Shown: positions 24,101 to 35,318 of the stretch, in pieces
Layout of the letters: every line of letters starts with the position of its first letter
Numbering within the stretch: the first letter of the stretch is position 1
Source of the DNA: Mactromeris polynyma
Taxonomy: Eukaryota > Mollusca > Bivalvia > Venerida > Mactridae
Direction of reading: 5' to 3'
Assembly: GCA_032209605.1 (NCBI GenBank)
Contig: JASFXZ010000043.1
Coordinates: 296,819-360,818 of the forward strand
Length of the DNA stretch: 64,000 bases
The notes under the pieces: model-generated
Seen by the model: only the letters and a program-made list of their open reading frames with translations
Told to the model about the DNA's origin: nothing
The model's database searches: none
Made by a program: the position numbers and the translations under genes

Positions 24101-26508
24101 TAGATTATGTCTGTATGAAGGCAATGGATTGTTGTAGAGTATGTCTGTATGAAGGCAATGTATTGTTGTAGAGTATGTCTGTATGAAGGCAATGTATTGT
24201 TGTAGAGTATGTCTGTATGAAGGCAATGTATTGTTGTACAGTGTGTCTGTATGAAGGCAATGTATTGTTGTAGAGTATGTCTGTATGAAGGCAATGTATT
24301 GTTGTAGAATGTGTCTGTATGAAGGCAATGTATTGTTGTAGAGTGTGTCTGTATGAAGGCAATGTATTGTTGTAGAGTGTGTCTGTATGAAGGCAATGTA
24401 TTGTTGTAGAGTATGTCTGTATGAAGGCAATGTATTGTTGTAGAGTGTGTCTGTATGAAGGCAATGTATTGTTGTAGAGTATGTCTGTATGAAGGCAATG
24501 TATTGTTGTACAGTATGTCTGTATGAAGGCAATGTATTGTTGTAGAGTATGTCTGTATGAAGGCAATGTATTGTTGTAGAGTGTGTCTGTATGAAGGCAA
24601 TGTATTGTTGTAGAGTATGTCTGTATGAAGGCAATGTATTGTTGTAGAGTATGTCTGTATGAAGGCAATGTATTGTTGTAGAGTGTGTCTGTATGAAGGC
24701 AATGTATTGTTGTAGAGTGTGTCTGTATGAAGGCAATGTATTGTTGTAAAGTATGTCTGTATGAAGGCAATGTATTGTTGTAGAGTATGTCTGTATGAAG
24801 GCAATGTATTGTTGTAGAGTATGTCTGTATGAAGGCAATGTATTGTTGTACAGTATGTCTGTATGAAGGCAATGTATTGTTGTAGAGTATGTCTGTATGA
24901 AGGCAATGTATTGTTGTAGAGTGTGTCTGTATGAAGGCAATGTATTGTTGTAGAGTATGTCTGTATGAATGCAATGTATTGTTGTAGAGTGTGTCTGTAT
25001 GAAGGCAATGTATTGTTGTAGAGTATGTCTGTATGAAGGCAATGTATTGTTGTAGAGTGTATCTGTATGAAGGCAATGTATTGTTGTAGAGTATGTCTGT
25101 ATGAAGGCAATGTATTGTTGTAGAGTATGTCTGTATGAAGGCAATGTATTGTTGTAGAGTATGTCTGTATGAAGGCAATGACCAACGATATTCCCATATT
25201 TATGACCAGGGATATCTTTGTCAAAAAAATAAGTTAATGTAGCTTAAAGATTTGTAAAAGATCTTAGTAATATGATATACATACATTTCATTTCATATAG
25301 ATTCTGGAGTTCCAGATGAATATTTGTGTCCAATCACTCGAGAAATAATGAAGGACCCTGTTATATGCTCAGGTATGTGTTATATGCTCAGGTATGTGTT
25401 ATATGCTCAGGTATGTGTTATATGCTCAGGTATGTGTTATATGCTCAGGTATGTGTTATATGCTCAGGTATGTGTTATATGCTCAGGTATGTGTTATATG
25501 CTCAGGTATGTGTTATATGCTCAGGTATGTGTTATATGCTCAGGTATGTGTTATATGCTCAGGTATGTGTTATATGCTCAGGTATGTGTTATATGCTCAG
25601 GTATGTGTTATATGCTCAGGTATGTGTTATATGCTCAGGTATGTGTTATATGCTCAGGTATGTGTTATATGCTCAGGTATGTGTTATATGCTCAGGTATG
25701 TGTTATATGCTCAGGTATGTCTGTCTTGTAATTCTCATTTCCTGGCTAGAATCCATACGATTCATTTATGTATTCATGACATTTCAATATTTCATATATT
25801 TGTTTATCGTCTGGATTCCGTCTCTTGTGATTTTACAAAGAATAAACAGATACAATATAATTTGGTAAAAATGTCCATTTTTTAGCAGATCTTTTCAGTT
25901 ACAATGTTATTTTCACAAAATAATACTTGCAAACATTGAAATCTTTCTGTAACATGATATGTTGGTACTATAAGTGGTAATTGAGTTCATTGCTTACTCT
26001 GAAATTGTTTGTAGTTTTGCAGACAACAATATGTCTATGGTGATATTTTGAGGTTTTTCACAGGGCTGGTGTGCCTCACTAAACTGTTACAAATATTAAG
26101 ACAAAACCTAAATTACGAACATCAGCATCTATATCCAAAAAGGCGAATCAATTATTTGAACATCGGTTGTATGTTTAATGTTCCATTTGCGAACGTCGGC
26201 TTTACACCGTACGTATGCCAGATATCGATATTCACCCCACATCAGGTCATGTGATCATAGATACTGATCACATTATCCATATTATGTTTATATACAGTGC
26301 AATTTTGTTACTATATTAGGTAGCATATATGCAATAACAACTAGTATGTGTTGTTACAGATGGATATACGTATGAACGGGCAGCCATACTGGGTTGGATG
26401 CAGAAAGGCAAGGATAGAAGTCCAATGACCAATTCCATTTTAACCACCAAAGAACTCACACCAAACAGATGCCTCAAGATGTTGATTCAAAGATACTTAA
26501 ACCCGTAG
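12159..26508 (+). CDS. WDSUB1: WD repeat, SAM and U-box protein (WDSUB1 ortholog)
   Basis: Eleven coding exons with matching phases and GT-AG borders: 12159-12592 (ATG at 12174), 13135-13334, 13567-13671, 14569-14662, 15912-15945, 16252-16292, 16962-17068, 17660-17893, 22255-22335, 25301-25372, 26360-26508 (TAG 26506). Together they encode 511 aa. Seven WD40 repeats end in SGDKTVRVW, TDGKVIIWD, GGDDNNLCLWN, SSDGDLQVWD, SGQDDLVKLWD, IDKTVRLWD and SNDKTVTVWK (to about residue 325). A SAM domain follows at about 365-430 (KWSVEDVCKWIVEIGLDQYE to DSLGHRNKILR), then a U-box at about 443-511 (VPDEYLCPITREIMKDPV, then DGYTYERAAI). This order is diagnostic of WDSUB1, a predicted U-box E3 ubiquitin ligase with a propeller substrate platform. 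The length is close to vertebrate WDSUB1, slightly longer between WD and SAM. Introns 4, 8, 9 and 10 hold large tandem arrays. Confidence 0.95.
13746..13832. repeat. Short direct duplication in WDSUB1 intron 3
   Basis: GTACTTAAAGGATWAACTGA and the following TATTTCTGTGTCATTATTGAT occur twice in tandem with one substitution. Confidence 0.8.
14164..14344. mobile_element. pogo-like MITE family A copy in WDSUB1 intron 3
   Basis: Flanked by TA, beginning CAGCAAAATCAC and ending AAGATTTTACTG. The inner arms AATAATAAGAC and GGTGGTCTTATTATT match the family. It lies 225 bp before the exon 4 acceptor. Confidence 0.8.
14749..15354. repeat. 23-bp minisatellite in WDSUB1 intron 4, about 26 copies
   Basis: Unit GGACTGTTGGCTAGAACTTG + TCG. 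GTTGG and GACGG variants are interspersed. It starts about 90 bp after the donor of exon 4 and does not include exon sequence. Confidence 0.95.
16672..16845. repeat. 41-bp tandem repeat in WDSUB1 intron 6, about 4 copies
   Basis: Unit TTGACCAGACCTGTGATTCA + AGTGTGCATCTATCCCACTAA; one copy reads GGCCCAAGATTC instead. Confidence 0.9.
17335..17514. mobile_element. MITE family C (GTCAGACCT ends) in WDSUB1 intron 7
   Basis: It starts near TGTCAGACCTTG and ends GAGGTCTGAATGTA, with CGAAATAAATATCAGGTC in the body. Related copies are at about 42308-42398, 45484-45657 and 47243-47392. Confidence 0.6.
18354..21840. repeat. 57-bp minisatellite in WDSUB1 intron 8, about 61 copies
   Basis: Unit TCAGTGTTGCTGCTCAGGCA + TGTGCCTGGGATCCCTACAT + TCTAATGGCAGGATAAA. 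It is the largest array of the window (3.5 kb). Because 57 is divisible by 3, two frames stay open for hundreds of codons, giving 19-residue Cys-rich repeats (CCCSGMCLGSLHSNGR). There is no start, splice or 3' end that would make this a gene. Two longer blocks (about 19678-20040 and 20805-21240) share the same series of variants, pointing to a higher-order duplication. Confidence 0.95.
22362..22538. mobile_element. pogo-like MITE family A copy in WDSUB1 intron 9
   Basis: A complete 177-bp copy flanked by TA on both sides. The ends are CAGTCAAACCTC and GAGGTTTTACTG. It begins only 26 bp after the exon 9 donor. Confidence 0.85.
22707..23190. mobile_element. Dispersed repeat with AGCTCACCTGAGC and GGGCCATCATGGCCCTCTTG ends
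   Basis: It begins TTTTTAGCTCACCTGAGCAC and ends GAGCGATATAGGGCCATCAT plus GGCCCTCTTGTTTT. The middle (22925-23125) is an imperfect repeat of ATTTCGTAAAAACGAATT. I recognise both ends from bivalve genomes; family name not known to me. Confidence 0.6.
23331..25180. repeat. 34-bp minisatellite in WDSUB1 intron 9, about 54 copies
   Basis: Unit GGCAATGTATTGTTGTAGAG + TATGTCTGTATGAA. As 34 is not divisible by 3 and the minus strand lacks stops in every phase, all three minus frames stay open for 180-650 codons. These are artefacts. The commonest variant is TATGTCTG versus TGTGTCTG, intermingled across the array. Confidence 0.95.
25301..25372 (+). CDS. WDSUB1: WDSUB1 exon 10 (first half of the U-box), donor end amplified
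   Basis: Acceptor CATATAG at 25300. The 72 nt encode DSGVPDEYLCPITREIMKDP and VICS. The last 13 nt, GTTATATGCTCAG, are the end of the repeat unit that follows, so the normal donor CAG|GTATGT at 25373 is the first of 19 identical ones. Skipping in frame to 26360 restores VICSDGYTYERAA. Confidence 0.9.
25373..25714 (+). repeat. 19-bp splice-donor array, 18 identical copies
   Basis: GTATGTGTTATATGCTCAG is repeated 18 times without a difference (342 bp = 18 x 19). Each junction reads CTCAG|GTATGT, a good donor and a usable acceptor in one. The array continues the U-box exon without a stop until 25731. Confidence 0.97.
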
Positions 26509-27277
26509 TGGTAGATGACTGTGATAGATCGTTGTAGTTGACAGTTGTGATTGATAGCTTATTTAGAATCCGGAATCAGTTTTTATTTATTTATCTCTTC
26601 ATTATACTGTTACATCAAATCTGATTGGACTTAAGATTAGTGCTATTTATTATTAAAATACAGCAAAGTAATACACCTGATACAATGTAAGAGAGGTCAA
26701 TGACAGAACCAGAATATAAATGCTTCTATCTTTAAGGATAAAACTGCCAAATAGTAAATTGGGTAGTAAATTTTATGGTACATAAAACTGATACACCTAT
26801 ATAGGTGACCTATGAAGTACTTGTGTCTTGAATTAGAATTTTTGAACATCATTCAGAAATCTGGATACAAAGTGTTAGACTGTAACTTGTATTATGAACG
26901 TTTTTTTTTCTTTGTTTATCTAGAAAGAATCTTGTTACTGTACAGAGACTGTGTACATGTACTACCATTATGGTCTGGTCACTATGTTACAGGCATTATG
27001 CATTATATTTTACATTAACACACCAGCAAGTATACATGGATGTATGTGTGGTCTGGTGATTTAAAACATAGATTTGATCTTTGTGGTTAAAGTTCAGGTT
27101 TTGTTTATTCATTAGCTGAATACTATAATACAGATGTATCAATGATTGAAAGTGTATTTGGAGTTTGTAGATACACTCAGGACCCTATAGTTAGATCAGT
27201 GCAAGTATATTCACATTGTACACTTCTTGCCGCTTGCTGGATCATATTTACAGAATCTTCAAATGAGCGCCAATGTA
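26509..27277 (+). other. WDSUB1 3' UTR and downstream
   Basis: Unique AT-rich sequence after the TAG. The first good AATAAA downstream is at 27557-27562, beyond the MITE; another is at 27933-27938. Which one is used cannot be decided. Confidence 0.4.
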
Positions 27278-27490
27278 CGATTTCCAACCTCTTCTTTAAG
27301 TGACGTCATTTCCAGAAAACGTCAAATGTGATGTCACCATGTACTGACAATATGCAATATTTGCCCCAATATGGCAATATGAAAACGAAGTAACCATATG
27401 GAGTAAATATTGTTTCCTGTTTGCAAATAGTGACATCACATGTTGCATTTTCTTGAAATGATGTCACTTACAGAAGAGGTTTTGAATCCC
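27278..27490. mobile_element. MITE family B, copy 1
   Basis: Palindromic arms: GATTTCCAACCTCTTC with AAGTGACGTCATTTCCAGAA, against AAATGATGTCACTT and AGAGGTTTTGAATCCC inverted. The centre has GGCAATATG and GAGTAAATATTG. The second copy at 30110 is similar along its whole length. Confidence 0.75.
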
Positions 27491-27556
27491 AAGCAGCATA
27501 TTGTTCCCAAATTAATGATCCATTCTGTGGAAACTTCACATTGGACTAATAAAATT

Positions 27557-27562
27557 AATAAA
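27557..27562 (+). terminator. Candidate poly(A) signal for WDSUB1
   Basis: AATAAA about 1.05 kb after the stop codon. No closer canonical hexamer was seen. Confidence 0.3.
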
Positions 27563-30109
27563 ACAGAAATGTCTGCTTTTTTCACATTCACTAAAGTGCT
27601 GGAAAGTATATAATGACTTCTTGTGTAAAGTTACTGTATTCATTTTCAAAGTGACACAATCTATACATTTTGTGTGAGTAGAAATTAAGTTATGGGACTA
27701 CAAAATGATCAATATTTAATAGAATTTCCTCAGTTCGAGTGTGAATTTGTTATATTGTCTTGTTATCACTGTGATTGAAGCAGTATATATGTTTTAAATA
27801 TGAATTTTATTGTTACAATTTTATTAACGCATAATTGTTGTGATATTTATCAAGGAAGTGTTTAATTACCTTTCATCAGTTTTTTGGAGAGGTATTTTAA
27901 CTCATAATACTGTATCATTATTTCAATATAATAATAAATTCTTTATTTTCAGAAAGTAACATATAAAGGTTAAACAATAAACTTGTACACCTTTTTTAAA
28001 ATATGGCCTAATATTATTATAAATAATATTATAGTATCAAAATGACAGTGTTTCCCTTTCTCACTGTGATCCCTTTAAATGGATCAGAAATATTTGTACT
28101 TTGAGATGTAGAGACCCTTTGTTAGATGGTTTGAGGCATGTTGACTACTTTATTTAAGTTTATTTAAGTTTGCTTTGATTTGCTGTTTATTGTTGCCTTG
28201 ATCATGTTTGAAGTTTTTAAACTAGTGCCACTGGTAGAAAATGACTGTGCAATATGTTGCTTAGTGTTTGCTTTGCTCTTAAACTAGATAGATTTGATGA
28301 GATAAAAGTAAAAGAATCGAAGTGCTATGATCACTTTAGTGTCGTTGATCATATTGTAACCAAACTTGGTGTATACATGTAGTAAGAACATGTGGAGAGC
28401 TCACTTGGGATTGCTTTTGGGTTCGTTCCATCCAAGGTCACTTAAAATTTCAAAATCAGTTTCCACTTAATATCTATGCTATGCATGAGTGTATTGACAT
28501 CAAACTTGGTGTATAGTTTGTGCATATACATATAATATATCTAAGTGTGAGTGTGTGTATGCATGTATCACCTCTGGCACCTTTTCAGCATTGATGATCA
28601 TCATGTACTCATTATACAAATAGAGCCTTGGTTACAAATAACTAGGTTGAAAACCTGGTTTGTGGGCATTGTCCATTTCTTGTTCTATCATGCCATGAAA
28701 TGATGTGGCTTATGTTCAAGTATGGTAGATTGTTATGTAGTTGTTACTCCACTTGAATAATGATTTGTTGATCAAAGTGCATCTATAATTTTATTGTTGT
28801 TATTTCGCTTGATCAGGTTTACATTTCATATGTATTACATACATCTTTACTGTCAATGAATGCAGAGTTCTGTTACAATTATATATTATACTATTGATTA
28901 ACCTTGTAGCATCGTTGTGTTTTTTAAAAAACATTTTGAAAATTGTTCCTTTTTGTTGAAGATGATATTTTTATAATTATACTATGTTCCATCAAAAATT
29001 ATTCCATGTTCCCAGCATAACTCAACTACTGCTTGTGTTTATTGTGTAGATATCATAAAATGGTATTTTATTGCTGCCTGTCTGATTTAGTTCTTTTACA
29101 CTGTAACTAGAAGCTTTAACTGGACTATAGGCTTTGAATTCAGCAATTACTGATGTTAAAAACTTGTAAATTAAATTTATATGATCTGCTTTTGTACATG
29201 CATATATTGTATTGTTACAATTAAACATTGAATTTACCAACTTGGTATGTTTTGGTACTGTCTTTCGCATTTTCTTTCAGCAGATTAATTCTATTTTACT
29301 TTGAATAAATCGTTGGTGTAAAGTTATGTTATTGAAATTATTGAATATGTTTGCTGGCATGTTGGTGTGAGCAGGTTATGTCTCACATTTATTAAGTGCT
29401 ATTATTCTGGGGTGGGGGGGGGGTATTGTGACTTTTTTCATACAGAGATAGTATGTGCCAATATTTTGGGAATTCCCGGTAATTCTTAAAAAACTGTTTG
29501 TGATGATTTTTTTTGCATATTTATTTGAAAGGATTTTAGAGAATCTGTGCCAGGAATAGTATTTGTATGTTGTAATCAGAAATCCACTGTAAGGTCATTG
29601 TGTATGCATCATTGAATTCTGCGCCTCCCATATTATTCAGGTAAATTTCTTTATTAAATAAAATGGGACATAACTCTTGCTGTTATTCGTCACTTTCTGC
29701 TTTGCGTATAAAGAGTGATAACTTTCATCATAAATTTAAAGCAAGCATATTGTTGATATTTTATTTCGTCAAATTATAAAAGCAATTTTGTGTGAATGTT
29801 GGCAACAATGTTTTGGAAATGAATTTTAAATCAAACTTTTTTCTAACATTTAATTTTACCAGTACAAGGCCTTACAAGGCTGGGGCATGTGTATACAGTA
29901 GAATTGTTATTGTTTAACTCCAAAAATAAATAGGGTTAATAACTTGCACTCGGTAAAAAACGTTTTCCAAACATACTGTGTATATACTGACCCAGATATA
30001 TTTTATATTAAATATTTGAACTTTTGTTGTAGTTATCTGTGATCTTCTTCTATTGTTTTGTTTTAGTTAAATCTTCAATATTTGTGATATATATATATTA
30101 GCACTGTCT
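27563..30109. other. Intergenic region between WDSUB1 and PCSK7, left part
   Basis: AT-rich, no exon or RNA gene recognised. The stretch at about 28310-28550 (phrases such as CCAAACTTGGTGTATA) looks like an old dispersed repeat. There is a G-rich run, GGGGTGGGGGGGGGG, near 29410. Confidence 0.4.
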
Positions 30110-30312
30110 GATTTCCAACCTCTTCTCTAAGTGACGTCATTTCCAGAAAACGTCACATGTGACGTCACCATGTACTGACAGCAAGCAATATTTACCCCAT
30201 ATGGCAATAGGAAAACAGTGACCATAATGGAGTAAATATTGTTTCTTGCAAATAGTGACATCACATGTTGCGTTTTCTTGAAATGACATCACATCAAGAG
30301 GTTGTAAATCCC
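30110..30312. mobile_element. MITE family B, copy 2
   Basis: Same ends and centre as the copy at 27278-27490: GATTTCCAACCTCTTC on the left and AAGAGGTTGTAAATCCC on the right, with TGACGTCA on both arms. Confidence 0.75.
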
Positions 30313-30375
30313 ATAGCAGAGCTCATGTGTACATTATGCTTGATTGTATTGCATCATTGTTGTTGAAATCTGTTG

Positions 30376-30660
30376 AATTTGTAGTGAATTAACAACAATT
30401 TGTAGTGAATTAACAACAATTTGTAGTGAATTTAAAAGCAATTTAAAGGGAATTTATGTTTTAACAGCAATTTGTAGTGAATTTAACAACAATTTGTAGT
30501 GAATTTAAAAGCAATTTATAGTGAATTTAACAGCAATTTGTAGTGAATTTAAAAGCAATTCAAAGTGAATTAACAACAATTTCTAGTGAATTTAAAAGCA
30601 ATTTGTAGTGCATTTGAAAGCAATTAATAGTGAATTTAACAACAAGTTGTAGTGAATTTG
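30376..30660. repeat. Degenerate tandem repeat (CAATTTGTAGTGAATTTAA)
   Basis: About 12 diverged units of roughly 20-27 bp. It looks older than the neighbouring 32-bp array because units differ at many sites. Confidence 0.8.
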
Positions 30661-30739
30661 ATGTGAACTTGCATTTTTGTGTGAATTCCCCATAGAAATT
30701 ATTTCAGATGAGACAGTGTTGATGTAGTTAGTTCACTTG

Positions 30740-32513
30740 TTATTTATATCATCAGTTGTGCACACCATTTAATGTTTTCATCATCAGTTGTGCACACCAT
30801 TTAATGTTTTCATCATCAGTTGTGCACACCATTTAATGTTTTCATCATCAGTTGTGCACACCATTTAATGTTTTCATCATCAGTTGTGCACACCATTTAA
30901 TGTTTACATCATCAGTTGTGCACACCATTTAATGTTTTCATCATCAGTTGTGCACACCATTTAATGTTTTCATCATCAGTTGTGCACACCATTTAATGTT
31001 TACATCATCAGTTGTGCACACCATTTAATGTTTACATCATCAGTTGTGCACACCATTTAATGTTTACATCATCAGTTGTGCACACCATTTAATGTTTACA
31101 TCATCAGTTGTGCACACCATTTAATGTTTACATCATCAGTTGTGCACACCATTTAATGTTTACATCATCAGTTGTGCACACCATTTAATGTTCACATCAT
31201 CAGTTGTGCACACCATTTAATGTTCACATCATCAGTTGTGCACACCATTTAATGTTTACATCATCAGTTGTGCACACCATTTAATGTTCACATCATCAGT
31301 TGTGCACACCATTTAATGTTTACATCATCAGTTGTGCACACCATTTAATGTTCACATCATCAGTTGTGCACACCATTTAATGTTCACATCATCAGTTGTG
31401 CACACCATTTAATGTTCACATCATCAGTTGTGCACACCATTTAATGTTTACATCATCAGTTGTGCACACCATTTAATGTTTACATCATCAGTTGTGCACA
31501 CCATTTAATGTTTACATCATCAGTTGTGCACACCATTTAATGTTTACATCATCAGTTGTGCACACCATTTAATGTTTACATCATCAGTTGTGCACACCAT
31601 TTAATGTTTACATCATCAGTTGTGCACACCATTTAATGTTCACATCATCAGTTGTGCACACCATTTAATGTTTACATCATCAGTTGTGCACATCATTTAA
31701 TGTTTACATCATCAGTTGTGCACACCATTTAATGTTTACATCATCAGTTGTGCACACCATTTAATGTTTACATCATCGGTTGTGCACACCATTTAATGTT
31801 TACATCATCAGTTGTGCACACCATTTAATGTTTACATCATCAGTTGTGCACACCATTTAATGTTTACATCATCAGTTGTGCACACCATTTAATGTTTACA
31901 TCATCAGTTGTGCACACCATTTAATGTTTACATCATCAGTTGTGCACACCATTTAATGTTTACATCATCAGTTGTGCACACCATTTAATGTTTACATCAT
32001 CAGTTGTGCACACCATTTAATGTTTACATCATCAGTTGTGCACACCATTTAATGTTTACATCATTGGTTGTGCACACCATTTAATGTTTACATCATCAGT
32101 TGTGCACACCATTTAATGTTTACATCATCAGTTGTGCACACCATTTAATGTTTACATCATCAGTTGTGCACACCATTTAATGTTTACATCATCAGTTGTG
32201 CACACCATTTAATGTTTACATCATTGGTTGTGCACACCATTTAATGTTTACATCATCAGTTGTGCACACCATTTAATGTTTACATCATCAGTTGTGCACA
32301 CCATTTAATGTTTACATCATCAGTTGTGCACACCATTTAATGTTTACATCATCAGTTGGCACACCATTTAATGTTTACATCATCAGTTGTGCACACCATT
32401 TAATGTTTACATCATCAGTTGTGCACACCATTTAATGTTTACATCATCAGTTGTGCACACCATTTAATGTTTACATCATCAGTTGTGCACACCATTTAAT
32501 GTTTACATCATCG
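30740..32513. repeat. 32-bp minisatellite, about 55 copies
   Basis: Unit CATCATCAGTTGTGCACACC + ATTTAATGTTTA. Three versions of one position (TTTTCA, TTTACA, TTCACA) dominate different segments from left to right, recording local spread of variants. Confidence 0.95.
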
Positions 32514-32644
32514 ACCAAATCATCGTTGTCCGATTACTGTGCTTATGTACATAGAATTATATGATTGTTTTATTTTTCTGATCTGCTTTCAAAATAGATT
32601 TTGTTGTTTATTACATATATTTGTTGTGTTTTATATTTTTAATA

Positions 32645-32817
32645 CAGTAAAACCTCAATAATAAGACCACTCTTGGGACCCTGAAAAACTGGTATTTTTA
32701 TTAAAGTGGTCATATTGAGGTTGAATAAAGAGCAAAACAGTGATAATGGACCTGAAAAGTGTGGTCTTAATTTTGAGGTGGTCATGATTGAGGTGACCTT
32801 TATGTGAGGTTTTACTG
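32645..32817. mobile_element. pogo-like MITE family A copy, intergenic
   Basis: TA-flanked; starts CAGTAAAACCTCAATAATAA and ends GTGAGGTTTTACTG. Carries small deletions in the right arm. Confidence 0.85.
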
Positions 32818-33085
32818 TACTAATTTGATGTGCATCTGATCAGTCAAGCTGACATACATTACAGGTAGATAGGTATTGAATTCTGAACTAGAAATTTATC
32901 TCTTATGGCCGGTCATAATTGTTGTCGCCGTTTCCATGTGTGTACAATCTCTAGCTGTGAGTATCTAGATCTCACTTCATACATCGGAACCTATATAAAT
33001 ATATCATAGTTTGGTAAGATTGCTAATTGAAATCAAAGACTTCATTCAGTCAGTAATGAATTTGCTGTATTTATTTCTCTATAAA

Positions 33086-33898
33086 TTTGGACTAGAATGT
33101 TCCAACTCACAGCTTGACTAGAATGTTCCCACTCAGCTTGACTAGAATGTTCCCACTCAGCTTGACTAGAATGTTCCCACTCACAGCTTGACTAGAACGT
33201 TCCCACTCACAGCTCGACTAGAACGTTCCCACTCAGCTTGACTAGAATGTTCCCACTCAGCTCGACTAGAATGTTCCCACTCACAGCTTGACTAGAACGT
33301 TCCCACTCAGCTTGACTAGAATGTTCCCACTCACAGCTTGACTAGAATGTTCCCACTCAGCTTGACTAGAATGTTCCCACTCACAGCTTGACTAGAACGT
33401 TCCCACTCAGCTTGACTAGAATGTTCCCACTCACAGCTTGACTAGAACGTTCCCACTCACAGCTCGACTAGAACGTTCCCACTCAGCTCGACTAGAATGT
33501 TCCCACTCAGCTCGACTAGAATGTTCCCACTCACAGCTTGACTAGAACGTTCCCACTCACAGCTCGACTAGAACGTTCCCACTCAGCTTGACTAGAATGT
33601 TCCCACTCACAGCTTGACTAGAATGTTCCCACTCACAGCTTGACTAGAATGTTCCCACTCACAGCTCGACTAGAATGTTCCCACTCACATCTTGACTAGA
33701 ACGTTCCCACTCACAGCTCGACTAGAATGTTCCCACTCACAGCTCGACTAGAACGTTCCCACTCACAGCTCGACTAGAACGTTCCCACTCACAGCTCGAC
33801 TAGAACGTTCCCACTCACAGCTCGACTAGAACGTTCCCACTCACAGCTCGACTAGAACGTTCCCACTCACAGCTTGACTAGAATGTTCCCACTCACAG
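33086..33898. repeat. 24/26-bp minisatellite, about 32 copies
   Basis: Unit CAGCTTGACTAGAATGTTCC + CACTCA, with or without one extra CA. The Y positions (CTYGACTAGAAYGTTCC) are polymorphic among units. The unit contains GAACGTTC-like and GAATGTTC heat-shock-element-like pairs, probably by chance. Confidence 0.95.
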
Positions 33899-34629
33899 GT
33901 CAAAAACAAATTTACAATGTTCATAGATCAATAAGACTGTTGACCACAATTAAATTATTAATTATTGAAGACAATCCATGATTTCACCTTTCAATATTTA
34001 TCCCTCTTGAATACAGTTTAATTGTATGAATATGTTTCTTATTATATAGAATGACAAATGGTCACTGATTGGAACATGTGTACAGCTCGGCATTGTTACA
34101 GTTTTTCCATTGGCATTCAAGCAGTAGCACCTTGCTGTTTTATTAACTGTCCGATTCATTTCAAAATGAGTGTTCAGAGTAGTTCATGCTATTCCGTGCG
34201 CAAGACGGAGACAATCGACAGAAAAGTAAGGTATTTGCGGCTCAGATGTAACGTTTTGCAATTTGGTTCCCTGTGTGCAGTCAATGTGATACAGTGGGCA
34301 AGGGATACAATACAAAACGTTTGCGACTGTTAGCTGTAACTGAACGCAAGGCTGTATATAACATACAAGTGAGGCATTTTTTCCCACAGTTTATTTATTA
34401 ATCATCCCGCAATAAAATTGAATATGAAATGTAAATGTAGTTCATAATTAATCCCCAAAATCAAACAAAAATTAATAAACAATATTATGAACATAACTAC
34501 CCAGCATTCTTTGGATATATTAGAATACTGTATATATATAAAGCAATAATGAATCAATACAAGACTTAACAATGTTTTTAATTTAACAGTGATGTATAAA
34601 TCATTGGATTTCAAAAAACATAATAAAAA
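33899..34629. other. Intergenic stretch without recognised features
   Basis: No splice-supported exon. A 91-codon open frame at 34058-34333 has no motif I recognise. Confidence 0.35.
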
Positions 34630-34800
34630 CAAGAGCCGTTTGTAAAATATTATGCCCCCTGTGACCTTGAACTTTGACCCCAAAATCTATAGGGTTCCTC
34701 TGCTACCCAAGATGTATGTGTGGACCAAGTTTGAGGATGATAGGTCAAGAGGTTCTTGAGTTATTGACGGACCGACCGACATGTGCAAACAATATGCTCT
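34630..34800. mobile_element. Dispersed bivalve-type repeat (CAAGAGCCGTTTGTAAAATA)
   Basis: AACAAGAGCCGTTTG, then ATGCCCCCTGTGACCTTGA, ACTTTGACCCC, and ACCGACCGACATGTGC. I associate this order of phrases with repeats common in bivalve genomes. No coding capacity. Confidence 0.5.
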
Positions 34801-35130
34801 CTCTTCATCAAAGGAGGCCATTATTATGGTACATCAAAAAATCAACAATATATTTATGTGAACTACCAAAAAGAGATAGATCATACAAACAGAAGACAAA
34901 TATCCCTTACTACACACAGCACCATACAATAAAATGTAAACAAAATAATAAGTCACTCGAAGAATAGCATTTCTCACAGATGAAAAACTTGTTGAACAAT
35001 TAATACAATATAAACTTTGTTAAAGCTTCACTTCACATAAACCATCATCAATACTAGCTGATATCGCTACTGACAAAGTTTTCTACAATTGTTTATATAT
35101 ATGGTTCTAATACTGTGAACCCATTACTAA
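34801..35130. other. Intergenic stretch without recognised features
   Basis: AT-rich; nothing supportable. Confidence 0.35.
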
Positions 35131-35318
35131 TAGACTTGTATTAACCAACACTAGCAGCCTGAGCTTACATTTCATCAATCAGGGTCTAGATTATAGACTT
35201 GTATTAACCAACACAAGCAGCCTGAGCTTGCATGTTATCAATCAGGGTCTAGGTTATAGACTTGTATTAACCAACACTAGCAACCTGAGCTTACATGTCA
35301 TCAATCAGGGTCTAGGTT
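35131..35318. repeat. About 70-bp tandem repeat, 3 copies
   Basis: Units share GACTTGTATTAACCAACACW, GCAGCCTGAGCTTACAT and CATCAATCAGGGTCTAGRTT. A separate doublet TACCTCAGATGATAGATCCG + CCAGGCAATCT lies at about 35639-35701. Confidence 0.85.

Noticed and set aside
23273..25224. Overlapping minus-strand frames of 623, 648 and 357 codons
   Set aside because: A 34-bp array without minus-strand stops gives three open frames at once; not genes.
34058..34333. 91-codon open frame
   Set aside because: No motif, no splice or regulatory support, and an overlapping minus-strand frame; chance.
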